This document shows, piece after piece, positions 37,442 through 46,353 of a stretch of 47,355 nucleotides of DNA. Made by a program: the position numbers and the translations under genes. Location of the stretch: contig JAFDZW010000010.1 of assembly GCA_018266755.1 (NCBI GenBank), positions 1-47,355 on the forward strand. The letters are read 5' to 3'. Source of the stretch: Bacteroidota bacterium. Its GTDB lineage: Bacteria > Bacteroidota > Ignavibacteria > Palsa-1295. The notes under the pieces were generated by a model. The model ran no database searches and had not been told where the DNA came from. It saw only the letters and a list, made by a program, of their open reading frames with translations. Each line of letters starts with the position of its first letter. Position 1 is the first letter of the stretch.

Positions 37442-40400
37442 TGTCCTACCAGGATCAATTTCTGAGTCGCACGGTACTCCAACGATTCGAGAACATAGTA
37501 ATACTCGCCATTCGGCAGATCATTGAGTGATGCGCTCAGCGTATGCTTGCCGATCCCACGGTCCGCATCCAACAATGTTCGTATGTGTCGACCGAGTTGA
37601 TCGTAGAGTTCTATACGCACTCTGGCCGCAAGCCCGAGTTCATACGGAATCGTTACGACTCTGCCGGCGGGGTTTGGAGTTGGTGTCGAGAGCGAATACG
37701 GTCCGACGAACACGATGCCGCCTCGGTAATTGCCGCAATCGGTCACGATGAACGAACCGGCAGATTCCGCGAGTGTCGCTGCATTGCGCGGGTTACTTGC
37801 CGTGACGACAAGCCCGGTGGAGTCGTGCGGTCCGAGCAGCGCTTCGGCGCGTACACGAAAGAGAGGGAGCGTAAGGTCGAGTGTATCGACGATTTTCGGT
37901 CCGCGGCCCGTGATCCGGATTGTATCCGTTGCTCGGCGCTCGAACGAAAGCGTCCAACCTACTGTGAGGTCCGTCGTATGAAGCGAGTCGCGGAAGTAAA
38001 CCACTGTCGGGTCGTAGTTGATATCGACGGTGAATGTATCGATCGTTACCAGATCCAGATCAGTACCGCCAAGCGATACCGGCACATCGACGACGTCGCC
38101 GACACGTGCTCCGAGATGCGGGAGCGAGTAGGTAATCATCGGATACCCGAACGGAGCGAACACACCATTACCACGAAGGACGATGCGTGCTTGGCGCTCC
38201 GGCGCATCGGCAACGATTGTGAGTGTGTCGGTATAGGCGATATCGGTGCGAGGTTTGAAGCTCACAACGATCGATGTGTCGCTGTGCGGCTCAATAGGTC
38301 CGATCCGCAGCGAATCGGTCGTTGCGCCGAAGACGGGAAGAACATGCGTGCTGTTTGCGATCGTCAACGGGTATCCGCCGGTATTTGCAATTCGCAGTAA
38401 GCGCGTTGCAGGCGTTGACCGCAGTGCAACATCCCCGAAGTCGATCAGCGAATCGCTCACCGAAAGATGTGCTTCAACCCCGTCGCCGCTTACGCCGAGC
38501 GTGACATCATTCGATGTCGTCGTCGAAAGAACGATTGTCGTGCTATCGTGCGTCTCCGTTAACGGAGTATAGGTGATTGTGTAGTGAATCGTATCGAGCG
38601 AATCTCGGATCGTTCGAGAACCCGTGGGGTAGATGCTGAACACGCTCTGGGCACCTGCAAGGCTTACATTGGTAATATTCGTCGGTTTGTCGGCAGTGAC
38701 ATCGATCCCCAACGTTCGTTGGGTATGGACGCGTACCGGTCCAAAATCAATATCCGAAACAGAGAAAAGTGGCCCCGGACCGACGCCTCTTCCGCGCAAG
38801 GAGATCGTATCGTCGATATTATCATAGTGGATCGGTACGAGCACAGACTGCAAACCGAATGTGGTCGGGGTAAACTTCGTGGAGTCTGTCAGGATCAACG
38901 AAGCGGATGGAACATCGAGAACGCGAGGTTGTATATCGAAGGGCCCGATCGGTGGGGTAAACGATATGGTCGTACTTGTATCACCAATATTCTGCACCGC
39001 GAAAACCCGAGTGTGCGGTGAGCCGAGTGGGACGGACCCAAAATCGACGACATGGGCATATTGGAGCTTCGGGGCTCTTGCCTTGCCATGCAGACCGAGA
39101 ATGACCCCATATCCCGCACTTCGGATGGTGTCGAAATATTCGGATGTCCCATTAGCCGTCGGCGAGAATGCGATGCACATTTCAAGCGGATGAGCACTGT
39201 CGATCGCTGTCGCCAACGAGATCGACGCATACGAGAACGGTGCGGGCAGCGGAGGGAACATCCCCGGCATTACAGGGATCGGTATGCAACTCGGATTGGT
39301 CAATGTGAGGCATAGTGTATCCGGGTATCCGACTTTGACTGTTCCGAAATCAAGCATAGAAGGAGTAGCAATGATCGTCGGTTTTGGTCCACCGCTTCCA
39401 TGCAACGTATAATAGGCGGTATCGTTACACGGTCCGAAGATCACTTCGAGTATGCCTGCATACTCTAGTGTATCGTTCGGCAGAAAAGCAAGGGGGATAT
39501 CACGCGACTCGCCACGCGCGAATGAAGTCGTGGGTATCGACACTACCCTGAATTGTGAGTCGCCGATCACCGCTGCACCGACGATCTGCACCGAACCATA
39601 ACCGTGGTTGGTCAACGTAACGGAGGCATACGACGTGTCCGACGGGCATGTGCGACCGAACTCAATGAAGTTGCTGTCAGCGACGACAGTTGCATGTTCG
39701 CGAACCGCCTTTGCAACCAATGTTTTCACATAGCATCCATCCTCACTCAAGGTAATCTCGCCACGTTCTGCACTCAGTGTTGTCGGTGCGTAGCGGATCG
39801 TTAATGTCTTTTCTTCACCACTGGTCATTACAAATGGTAATGTCGGATCGACGAGCGTGAACGAACCCGAATGAGCGATTGTGGTATCGTTCACGAGTAT
39901 GGTTCTGCCGGCAAGATTCCGAAGTCGGATGGTTCGGGTCTGCGGAACGAGATCGCATCCGCTGCCGAAGTCGATGACGCTGTCGGATACCGACATCTTG
40001 CCGACACCATAGATCGCACGGAAATTCAGCACCCGGTCACCACACGGATCAAGTCGCAGACGAGCAGTAAAGTCGTACTCTCCGGGCTTATTTGGCGCAA
40101 AGTGAAAGCGGAGACTTACTGAGTCGCCATCGACGAGGGTACGGGGCAACGGCGTTGACGCGGAAAGAAAAAGGACGCTGTCGAGAGAAAACGCAGGCGG
40201 ATAGATCGTGACGGTACGGCCGCTTCGGTTATGCAGAACGATGGTCGTATCGCGGTCATAACAGCCCGCACCAAGATCGAATGAATCAGATACCGTTGCG
40301 AGATCCGGTTCCAGTACTGTCGCACCAATCGAAATGGATGTATCGAGCGGGCAATTCCTGCTATCTTGTAAATGAAGTGTCAGAGTGGCTTGATAGGAGC

Positions 40401-42042
40401 CACACTCAATCACATGGAACTGGATGACGATTCGCAGTATCGAATCGGGCCGGACCACAGCGAGCCCGTTTGTCGGTGTGATCAGCCGAAATCCGGACGC
40501 ACCGAATAACTGCATTGCGGGACTAAAGATCAGATCTGTTGTACCCGTATTGTGCAACTGGATCGTGTCATAAAGGAAATACGGCGTCGGGGGATCGTGA
40601 ACAATTGGGAAGAGAATGTTCGTCGGGAAGGTAAAACTCTGTGATACTCGTTCGCCGATGAATTGCATTGTCGTTTGTACCGGACACTCTTGGACAACTG
40701 CTCGCAGCGTTGCATTGATCATTGCCGGTGGTCCGGGATTGACACGAAACTTGATCTCTTGAGACGATCCACTATCGATCGTGAACGGCACGGACGGAGA
40801 AATGATCGTGATCGGTCCGCTGCCCGTAGTAAAACTCAGAGCGGTGATCGTGACTTTTTTCGTGCCTCGATTCTCCAAACGCGTTTGGCGCTCGATGGGC
40901 AGATTGCAATTGAGAAGTTTGTAGGGTTTATTCAGGTAGAAGATACTATCCTGAAAGCCGACAGCAATGACGTCTTTACGCAGCGATACAGGAATACGCA
41001 CTTCACCGCCGCAGACAGTCGAGCTGACTACAACCAGCGTATCGACATAGAGGCCCGGTTTCGAGACGTTGGCTTGAATGATGATCAACGCGGTTTTTGT
41101 CGAATCGCCAGCCGGCAGTGGGAAGCCGGTCGTCGATGCAACGCTGAATACCTTGCCACTGAGAAATCCGATCAACCCGATCTCGATGCTCTCGTCTCCG
41201 CGGTTGTACACGCGTACGGTATCAGTTGTCGTCTCGCCACAGGCAAGCGTCGGAAATGTGAGCGACGACGTCCGCGAAGCGATCATATAGCCGTTCGGCG
41301 CAGAGCCTTGTATCGGTGCGGTACTGGTAGTCAGGAATGCACTTCCTGTATACGTTGCATTGTTGTCGTTGCCGCTAAAGTCGTGTATGTGTATTGCGCC
41401 AGGATCGTCGTCGAACTTAAAGTAGGTGACGAGTCCTGTCTCTGACCCACTGAGCGGTTGGGCCATCGATGCAGAGATCTGTCCGGCGGTGCGCGCCGTG
41501 TTCCAGATCCGCAGTTCGTCGATATCGCCGACAAAGCTCACCCCTCCGGCTGGGCTTCGTCCGATAAAGAGCGTATTGTACGAACCAGCGAGCGATGTGC
41601 CGCTTACCGGCGTGCCTGCGATCAAATTGCCATCGACATAGAGACAGATACTGTCGCCAGGAATGAACGTCACTGCATAATGATGCCATGAACCCGGGCT
41701 TGCAATGCTCGGGCCAAGCAACGTCACAATCCCATTGTTCAGCCGAAGCGTCGTGACGATGCGATTATTATCGCCGAAACGCAGACTAAATGCGCCGGTA
41801 TCCGGTGCGTCGCCATATTCAATCAATCCGGAGCCGCTTGTCACTGCGCCAGTTGCAAACGCCCAGCATTCGAGCGTGAGCGCACCGGTCGGCATTCGCT
41901 TCGGAAGATCGACCGAGACATAGGAGTCGGCATCCGGGATCACAAGCATATTCTTGTGACACGGTTCTGCACACGCAGCGATGCTCATCAGCACGAATGC
42001 AACGACCAGAGCAGAGCGATATTTCAGTCGCGTTCGGATCAC
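37438..42042 (-). CDS. Giant LamG/choice-of-anchor-D T9SS protein
   Basis: A 1534-residue exported protein. After a signal peptide (SALVVAFVLMSIAACA) comes a LamG/concanavalin-like domain (residues about 35-195: LTLECWAFATG, WHHYAVTFIPGDSICLYVDG, GDIDELRIWN). Then follow many choice-of-anchor-D/HYDIN-type Ig repeats marked by strands like VSDSVIDFGSGC, IATPSMLDFGTVKVG and VDFGSVPLGS. Near the end is a cohesin-like module (VGDVVDVPVSLGG ... TVDINYDPTVVYF) and a T9SS sorting domain (STPTPNPAGRVVTIPYELGL ... YDQLGRHIRTL). GTG start at 42042 overlaps the stop of the OmpA-type gene. Probably a cell-surface adhesin or scaffold. Confidence 0.85.
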   Translation of the reverse strand: MIRTRLKYRSALVVAFVLMSIAACAEPCHKNMLVIPDADSYVSVDLPKRMPTGALTLECWAFATGAVTSGSGLIEYGDAPDTGAFSLRFGDNNRIVTTLRLNNGIVTLLGPSIASPGSWHHYAVTFIPGDSICLYVDGNLIAGTPVSGTSLAGSYNTLFIGRSPAGGVSFVGDIDELRIWNTARTAGQISASMAQPLSGSETGLVTYFKFDDDPGAIHIHDFSGNDNNATYTGSAFLTTSTAPIQGSAPNGYMIASRTSSLTFPTLACGETTTDTVRVYNRGDESIEIGLIGFLSGKVFSVASTTGFPLPAGDSTKTALIIIQANVSKPGLYVDTLVVVSSTVCGGEVRIPVSLRKDVIAVGFQDSIFYLNKPYKLLNCNLPIERQTRLENRGTKKVTITALSFTTGSGPITIISPSVPFTIDSGSSQEIKFRVNPGPPAMINATLRAVVQECPVQTTMQFIGERVSQSFTFPTNILFPIVHDPPTPYFLYDTIQLHNTGTTDLIFSPAMQLFGASGFRLITPTNGLAVVRPDSILRIVIQFHVIECGSYQATLTLHLQDSRNCPLDTSISIGATVLEPDLATVSDSFDLGAGCYDRDTTIVLHNRSGRTVTIYPPAFSLDSVLFLSASTPLPRTLVDGDSVSLRFHFAPNKPGEYDFTARLRLDPCGDRVLNFRAIYGVGKMSVSDSVIDFGSGCDLVPQTRTIRLRNLAGRTILVNDTTIAHSGSFTLVDPTLPFVMTSGEEKTLTIRYAPTTLSAERGEITLSEDGCYVKTLVAKAVREHATVVADSNFIEFGRTCPSDTSYASVTLTNHGYGSVQIVGAAVIGDSQFRVVSIPTTSFARGESRDIPLAFLPNDTLEYAGILEVIFGPCNDTAYYTLHGSGGPKPTIIATPSMLDFGTVKVGYPDTLCLTLTNPSCIPIPVMPGMFPPLPAPFSYASISLATAIDSAHPLEMCIAFSPTANGTSEYFDTIRSAGYGVILGLHGKARAPKLQYAHVVDFGSVPLGSPHTRVFAVQNIGDTSTTISFTPPIGPFDIQPRVLDVPSASLILTDSTKFTPTTFGLQSVLVPIHYDNIDDTISLRGRGVGPGPLFSVSDIDFGPVRVHTQRTLGIDVTADKPTNITNVSLAGAQSVFSIYPTGSRTIRDSLDTIHYTITYTPLTETHDSTTIVLSTTTSNDVTLGVSGDGVEAHLSVSDSLIDFGDVALRSTPATRLLRIANTGGYPLTIANSTHVLPVFGATTDSLRIGPIEPHSDTSIVVSFKPRTDIAYTDTLTIVADAPERQARIVLRGNGVFAPFGYPMITYSLPHLGARVGDVVDVPVSLGGTDLDLVTIDTFTVDINYDPTVVYFRDSLHTTDLTVGWTLSFERRATDTIRITGRGPKIVDTLDLTLPLFRVRAEALLGPHDSTGLVVTASNPRNAATLAESAGSFIVTDCGNYRGGIVFVGPYSLSTPTPNPAGRVVTIPYELGLAARVRIELYDQLGRHIRTLLDADRGIGKHTLSASLNDLPNGEYYYVLESLEYRATQKLILVGH

Positions 42043-44207
42043 TTCAAGTTGCGTTCGATCGAGACTCGTACCGTGCGCGAGAGCATGCGACCTTCGGCGA
42101 CGCTGTTATCGAAGAGCAGGTCCTTCGAGCCTCGTGCTTCCAGTTGGAGCGAAGGGATACTGCGGCCCATTGCGCGAAGTTTGCTGCCAAGCAAAAGCGC
42201 CGCGCGAGACGCGCGCTGATACGAAAGCTTTTCGTTGAATGCCGCATCTCCGGTGATATCGGTATGACCGGTGATGGTAATCTCCGCATCCGGCGTGACG
42301 GAGGCGGCAAGCCGGTTCAATACCGATTCGCTATTTTGCCCGAGTTCCGAACTCGAGGAGTAATCGAACAGCAGCAGATGGAACCGTTCGAGCGACTTGT
42401 CGGCATCACTGGTATCGATTGCGTGCGTTGTCGTCGTGTGCTCCTGTGGTTTGATGCGTATGATGCCCGAGACTTCGGCTGTTTCACCGATGGAGTCGGT
42501 AACCACCATTGTCCAGGAAACCGAATCGCTGCTCTTGAGCGCGTCGCCGTCGGTAATATTCCACAACCATTCCGACCGGGTATCGCCGCTGAGTTGATCT
42601 CGTGTTTGCAAGACGCGGTCGCCTTGACGGATAATAATCTTGTTGGAGGCGATTCCATGCGAGGTGTAGATATCCTGGTGGAACATGATGCGAGGCGGAG
42701 TCGCCGTTTGCTCGAATTTCCGCGTCTCGACAGGTTCGAGAATCTCACGCGAGTTCGATGTGATCTCGACTCGCCGGTTTTCTGCCTGTCCCGATTCGTT
42801 GTTATCGTCCGAACTGAGCTCGGGCAACGCGCGCGATCTGGTGCGAATACGTTGTGGGGCGATCTGCCAAACCGATTGCAGGTATTCTGCCACCCGCTGT
42901 GCTCTGGCGAACGCGATCGTATCGCTCGTTGCGGAATCCAGTGGAGAATGGATGCTGCGCGTTCCGGTCAGTGTGATGGTTGCTTTCGGGTGATCCTGTA
43001 ATCGTTTCCCGATGATATTCAGCAACTCATGGTTGATTCCTTCGGCATTGAGCGAATAAAATTGTTTCGTAGAGAAGCTGCTTGTCGATGACGCACGTTC
43101 GTAGCAGTGGTAACGGTGCGGGATGTTCGACGAGCCATCGTCGAAAAACACGTAGCCGAGCATGGGCGATACGTCGGTGACGAGTACGTTCTCGATGGCG
43201 ACGACCGGCTGCGATACTTCTTCGTCATGGTCGGTCAACCCGACGGCCCGCACTTCGAGTCGCAATGGCTTCGGTCTCGGAGCAGGCGTTGCAGTGGCAA
43301 CCGGTGGCGTTGCTTTCGGCTCTGGCGCTGGTGGTGGAATAATGATCGGTTCTACGGGGCGTTCGACATTCTCTGACGGGAACGTATAGACAAGCGCTAC
43401 CCCGCCATTCACGCTGTATGCCCGATACGGTGCGCCCGCGACATTTGCAAGTGAGGTCAGGCCGATGACGCCTTCGGCATACGCTCGGGCCGCCATCCTC
43501 GATGAGACAGGCAAATCGTACCCTGCTTGTAGCTCGAGAGCGCTCGCTATATGATTCGTCGGCAGCAAACCGTTTGCTACGGGTCGCGTCGAAAGCAGAT
43601 TATCGGTGTATACAACTCCACCGGTGATGAGGTGCTCGCTCTGCACATAGGATGCATTGGGCACCGCATAGAGCGCCATCGATGCACCGAGCGAGACCCT
43701 CGATAACGGATGCCAACTTGCGCCGATGCTCGGACCGATTGCATTCATCGAGACATCGTAGATACGCTCACGATTGATGGTGACCGGCGAACCGGTCGTC
43801 GGATACAGAGCTCGTTCGTTGTTGAACGGTGCTGTCGTGTATCGGCTCGAAAGATTTCGGAAGGAAAGACCGACAAGCAATCCGAATGCGCTCCCAAACG
43901 GCGACTCGTACTGGGCCCGCAGACTGAAATGGCCGCCATTGCCGCTGGTGAACACTCCGCACAGGATATCCCCGCTGTAGGCGTCTATCGAAGTACGGGT
44001 AAAGTTAGAACTATACGTCCCTCCCAGTAGCAGCGACGGGCGGATAGCTTCATCGTTCGACGCAGTCGGTTGATGCAATTGTGCGACTGCAGTGGCGCTG
44101 ACAAGATACAATACAATACTCGCCGCGTACAGTGCGCGGAGCTGCCGGACCACAAGGCCTCGGGTCTGTGTGTTGCGTGTACCCCCGTTCGTCGTACAGG
44201 ACTTCAT
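42039..44207 (-). CDS. Outer-membrane protein with two OmpA-like domains
   Basis: A 722-residue envelope protein with signal peptide (LYAASIVLYLVSATAVAQ). The first 250 residues have alternating strands of a beta-barrel (SLLLGGTYSSNFTRTSIDAY, YALPNASYVQSEHL-like patterns). A proline-rich linker (PVEPIIIPPPAPEPKATPP) leads to an OmpA-like domain (LNIIGKRLQDHPKATITLTG, AENRRVEI) and then a second one (LNRLAASVTPDAEITITGHT, with YQRASRAALLLGSKLR), which would bind peptidoglycan. Two OmpA domains in one chain are uncommon. The next gene starts inside its stop codon, so it is co-transcribed with the giant surface protein. Confidence 0.8.
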   Translation of the reverse strand: MKSCTTNGGTRNTQTRGLVVRQLRALYAASIVLYLVSATAVAQLHQPTASNDEAIRPSLLLGGTYSSNFTRTSIDAYSGDILCGVFTSGNGGHFSLRAQYESPFGSAFGLLVGLSFRNLSSRYTTAPFNNERALYPTTGSPVTINRERIYDVSMNAIGPSIGASWHPLSRVSLGASMALYAVPNASYVQSEHLITGGVVYTDNLLSTRPVANGLLPTNHIASALELQAGYDLPVSSRMAARAYAEGVIGLTSLANVAGAPYRAYSVNGGVALVYTFPSENVERPVEPIIIPPPAPEPKATPPVATATPAPRPKPLRLEVRAVGLTDHDEEVSQPVVAIENVLVTDVSPMLGYVFFDDGSSNIPHRYHCYERASSTSSFSTKQFYSLNAEGINHELLNIIGKRLQDHPKATITLTGTRSIHSPLDSATSDTIAFARAQRVAEYLQSVWQIAPQRIRTRSRALPELSSDDNNESGQAENRRVEITSNSREILEPVETRKFEQTATPPRIMFHQDIYTSHGIASNKIIIRQGDRVLQTRDQLSGDTRSEWLWNITDGDALKSSDSVSWTMVVTDSIGETAEVSGIIRIKPQEHTTTTHAIDTSDADKSLERFHLLLFDYSSSSELGQNSESVLNRLAASVTPDAEITITGHTDITGDAAFNEKLSYQRASRAALLLGSKLRAMGRSIPSLQLEARGSKDLLFDNSVAEGRMLSRTVRVSIERNLK

Positions 44208-44292
44208 TCCAGACGATAACTATCCGTTAACTACAACTCCCTCAAATCCTGCAAGGTTCGTGTAGTTGCTCGTTGTCCGAAGGCCCCAAACA

Positions 44293-44323
44293 GAAGCGGC
44301 CCGCCGTAGTGGCGGGCCGCTTC
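44293..44323 (-). terminator. Perfect 13-bp hairpin, terminator of the sigma/anti-sigma operon
   Basis: GAAGCGGCCCGCC and GGCGGGCCGCTTC pair perfectly around a 5-base loop, 30 bases beyond the anti-sigma stop (44353). On the minus strand the hairpin is followed by TGTTTG, a weak U-tract, so it may need the stem strength alone. Confidence 0.7.
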
Positions 44324-44352
44324 AATCTTACTGAAGGAAGTATCGCTTATTC

Positions 44353-45018
44353 TTACTTGGAGGAATCGTCTCCGCTATGCACGTTCGTGTGCACTTGGAT
44401 CGGTGCGCTGTTCGTCTTTGTGACGATCGGCAGCGCATCCTTCTGCGGCTTCGTCGTCTTCGATACAACGCGCTGATGCGGAGCCGAGAACGTCGCAGCC
44501 GGGGCCGTAGTGTTCGGCGTTTCGACGGCGTGGGTTTCCTGTTGTGGCGTCGGCGCCGGAATTTCGATCGTCGCAGGTGCGCTGATCACGGGCTTCGACG
44601 CATTGTGGTTCTGTGTGGTTGTGCCGTTCGGTACGATCGAGTACACGATGGCAGCACCGGCCAAGAGGCCGGCAACGAGCATTGCCGCCGGACGCCGGAC
44701 GAATGACCATAGCCGGGAGCCATTCGAGACCGGCATCGCAGCGGACTGAGCAACTTCTTGTTCTTTTTCTTTGAGCGCATTCGGTAGCAGCGAAGCGCCG
44801 AGGCCGAGCGCGGAAAGCGTATGCGAACGAACCAACGCGGCGGTAACCATCGTGGCATCCTTATCGGCACGCAACGCTTTGAGGAGTTCGAGCTGGGAGC
44901 GGAAGGCCAGGCGCATATCGTCGCGCGCGGCAATGTCGATGAGGAAATTCTGTTCCTCGCCGGCACTCATCTTGTGCTCAAAATAGCGTTGCAGTTGTTC
45001 TTCGTCGCGAAGGTTCAT
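44353..45018 (-). CDS. Membrane-anchored anti-sigma-like protein
   Basis: A 221-residue protein with a cytoplasmic N-terminal helix bundle (DEEQLQRYFEHKMSAGEEQN, then FLIDIAARDDMRLAFRSQLE), one transmembrane segment (AAMLVAGLLAGAAIVYSIV, about residue 110-130) and a low-complexity Pro/Thr-rich outer part (ATIEIPAPTPQQETHAVE). This is the layout of an anti-sigma factor that holds an ECF sigma factor at the membrane. It starts 21 bases after the ECF sigma stop, which is the usual arrangement. No zinc-binding HxxxCxxC motif is seen. The signal it senses is unknown. Confidence 0.75.
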   Translation of the reverse strand: MNLRDEEQLQRYFEHKMSAGEEQNFLIDIAARDDMRLAFRSQLELLKALRADKDATMVTAALVRSHTLSALGLGASLLPNALKEKEQEVAQSAAMPVSNGSRLWSFVRRPAAMLVAGLLAGAAIVYSIVPNGTTTQNHNASKPVISAPATIEIPAPTPQQETHAVETPNTTAPAATFSAPHQRVVSKTTKPQKDALPIVTKTNSAPIQVHTNVHSGDDSSK

Positions 45019-45039
45019 GGCAGTATCCTTTGTATCAAC

Positions 45040-45711
45040 TTATAGTGGGCGTTTCAGAAGGGATGACGGGAGGTGCGGATGCTCGTCGTGTTCGCCGAGC
45101 CCAAGCCAACTGGCAACGAGTTGGCGAAGGCGAACGCGCGAGCGAAACGCGGTGGTTTTGACGTTTGTCAATGTCCGGCCCAGCATGGTCGCGATCTCAT
45201 CGTAGGTGAAATTGCAGTACTCATGCAGGACGAACACTTCGCGCCACTCGACGGGGAGTTTGCCCAGCGCGCGCGATAGCAATGCACGGAGTTCTTCGTC
45301 TTCATGCAGGTGCTCGGGCGGTGCACCGATCTCGACACTGTCGGCATTGACGGTGTCGCGTTTACGGACACGCTCGCCTCGCAGCGCATTCAAGCAGATG
45401 TTCCGGGCAATGCGGAACAACAGCGGCTGGAAGCGGGTGACCGTCCCTTGTTTGGACCGCAATTCGAAGATCTTCGTCCAGGCTTCCTGGAACGCGTCTT
45501 CGGCTACCCGGTGGTCCGGGCACATCTTCATGCAGTAGTGGAGCAGGGGCGCTTCGTATCTGGCGTAGAGATCGAGGAACGCACGATCGTCGCCCGCAAT
45601 GAACGCCGAAATGCGCTCGAGATCTCGGCGCTCTTCTTCGCTCTGCTCCGCCGAGATCGCATCGGGTGCGTCCGGTAATGCTGCAGGGATGGTCTGTACG
45701 TGCTTTGACAT
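45040..45711 (-). CDS. ECF-type RNA polymerase sigma factor
   Basis: A 223-residue sigma-70-family extracytoplasmic-function factor. Region 2 is FLDLYARYEAPLLHYCMKMC then DHRVAEDAFQEAWTKIFE, with the core-binding and -10-recognition helices; region 4 is LPVEWREVFVLHEYCNFTYD then EIATMLGRTLTNVKT, the -35-recognition helix-turn-helix. The first 35 residues are an acidic extension (ALPDAPDAISAEQSEEERRD). It is followed by the anti-sigma-like gene and close to the OmpA and T9SS surface genes, so envelope stress is a likely theme. No clear own promoter of the TAnnTTTG type was found; AATATTTTG lies upstream. Confidence 0.9.
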   Translation of the reverse strand: MSKHVQTIPAALPDAPDAISAEQSEEERRDLERISAFIAGDDRAFLDLYARYEAPLLHYCMKMCPDHRVAEDAFQEAWTKIFELRSKQGTVTRFQPLLFRIARNICLNALRGERVRKRDTVNADSVEIGAPPEHLHEDEELRALLSRALGKLPVEWREVFVLHEYCNFTYDEIATMLGRTLTNVKTTAFRSRVRLRQLVASWLGLGEHDEHPHLPSSLLKRPL

Positions 45712-45880
45712 AGAGTTTCGTCTACTTAGAAGACACCTGACCCTTCAATTGGTTACAAAATATTTGTGTGAAAGTTGTGGGTAATCCCCAGTCCCTAAGT
45801 CCGAATCCGCGAAGATGTACCGTTAACCCATTACATATCAACGTCCTAATTGTGCACTCCCGCACCGTCTCCCCCATACA

Positions 45881-45906
45881 CAAGAGCCGGCAAACGCCGG
45901 CTCTTG
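45881..45906. terminator. Perfect 11-bp hairpin without a U-tract
   Basis: CAAGAGCCGGC and GCCGGCTCTTG pair across AAAC. Neither strand has a T-run after it and no gene ends here, so it may be a small-RNA end, a repeat or a structured leader rather than a terminator. Confidence 0.4.
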
Positions 45907-45929
45907 GTAACGATTCATCTCTCCAGTGT

Positions 45930-46035
45930 GTCATTCCGACCAACGGGAGGAATCCGTGACGATACCGCTCTTTCAGTCGCGTGGATGCCCGTAAGTCGGC
46001 CCCAACCCCAGATTCCCCGCTCCGCTCGGAATGAC
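45930..46035. repeat. Palindromic repeat, GTCATTCCGA type (106 bp)
   Basis: GTCATTCCGA at 45930 and TCGGAATGAC at 46026-46035 are perfect 10-bp ends; GGAATC and GATTCC form inner arms. The translation VIPTNGRNP is one I recall from many unrelated genomes. Confidence 0.75.
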
Positions 46036-46177
46036 AAGTGGAATGGAGTACAAATATACGGAATTATGTCCTTTTTAGCAACATGCTAACTCCTTATTTT
46101 TGGAAATTTAACATTACGGGCACCTATCTCCTAAAAATAAGTGTGAATCACCTATTGCATACTATGAAAAATCTTTA

Positions 46178-46185
46178 TATATTTG
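46178..46185 (+). promoter_or_regulatory. Predicted promoter, TTG and TAnnTTTG
   Basis: TATATTTG matches TAnnTTTG exactly, with TTG at 46155-46157 exactly 20 bases upstream, close to the -33 position. It is the best promoter of this type in the window and faces the gene at 46354, leaving a leader of about 165 bases. Confidence 0.6.
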
Positions 46186-46353
46186 CAAACCCTACGATAT
46201 TGTCCGACATTTGCCGATGCCGCTACTCTATCTGGTCAGGAAAGCTGGTTTCTATCAACGCATTTCCATTAGAGAAACTGATACTATGAAAACAACGAAC
46301 CCGAACCATCGTGTGGGGCGCCCACAAGACACACACACAACTTAAGCCGAGCG

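Larger units (their letters stand above)
45712..46353. other. 642-bp gap between the sigma operon and the right-edge gene
   Basis: No gene is supported. It contains an 11-bp perfect hairpin (45881-45906), a 106-bp palindromic repeat (45930-46035), and an AT-rich stretch ending in a predicted promoter (46178-46185). A short ATG frame at 46286 stops after 19 codons. Confidence 0.5.

Noticed and set aside
45768-45959. Short plus-strand frame ending in VIPTNGRNP
   Set aside because: Its end is the translation of a palindromic repeat and it has no motif.
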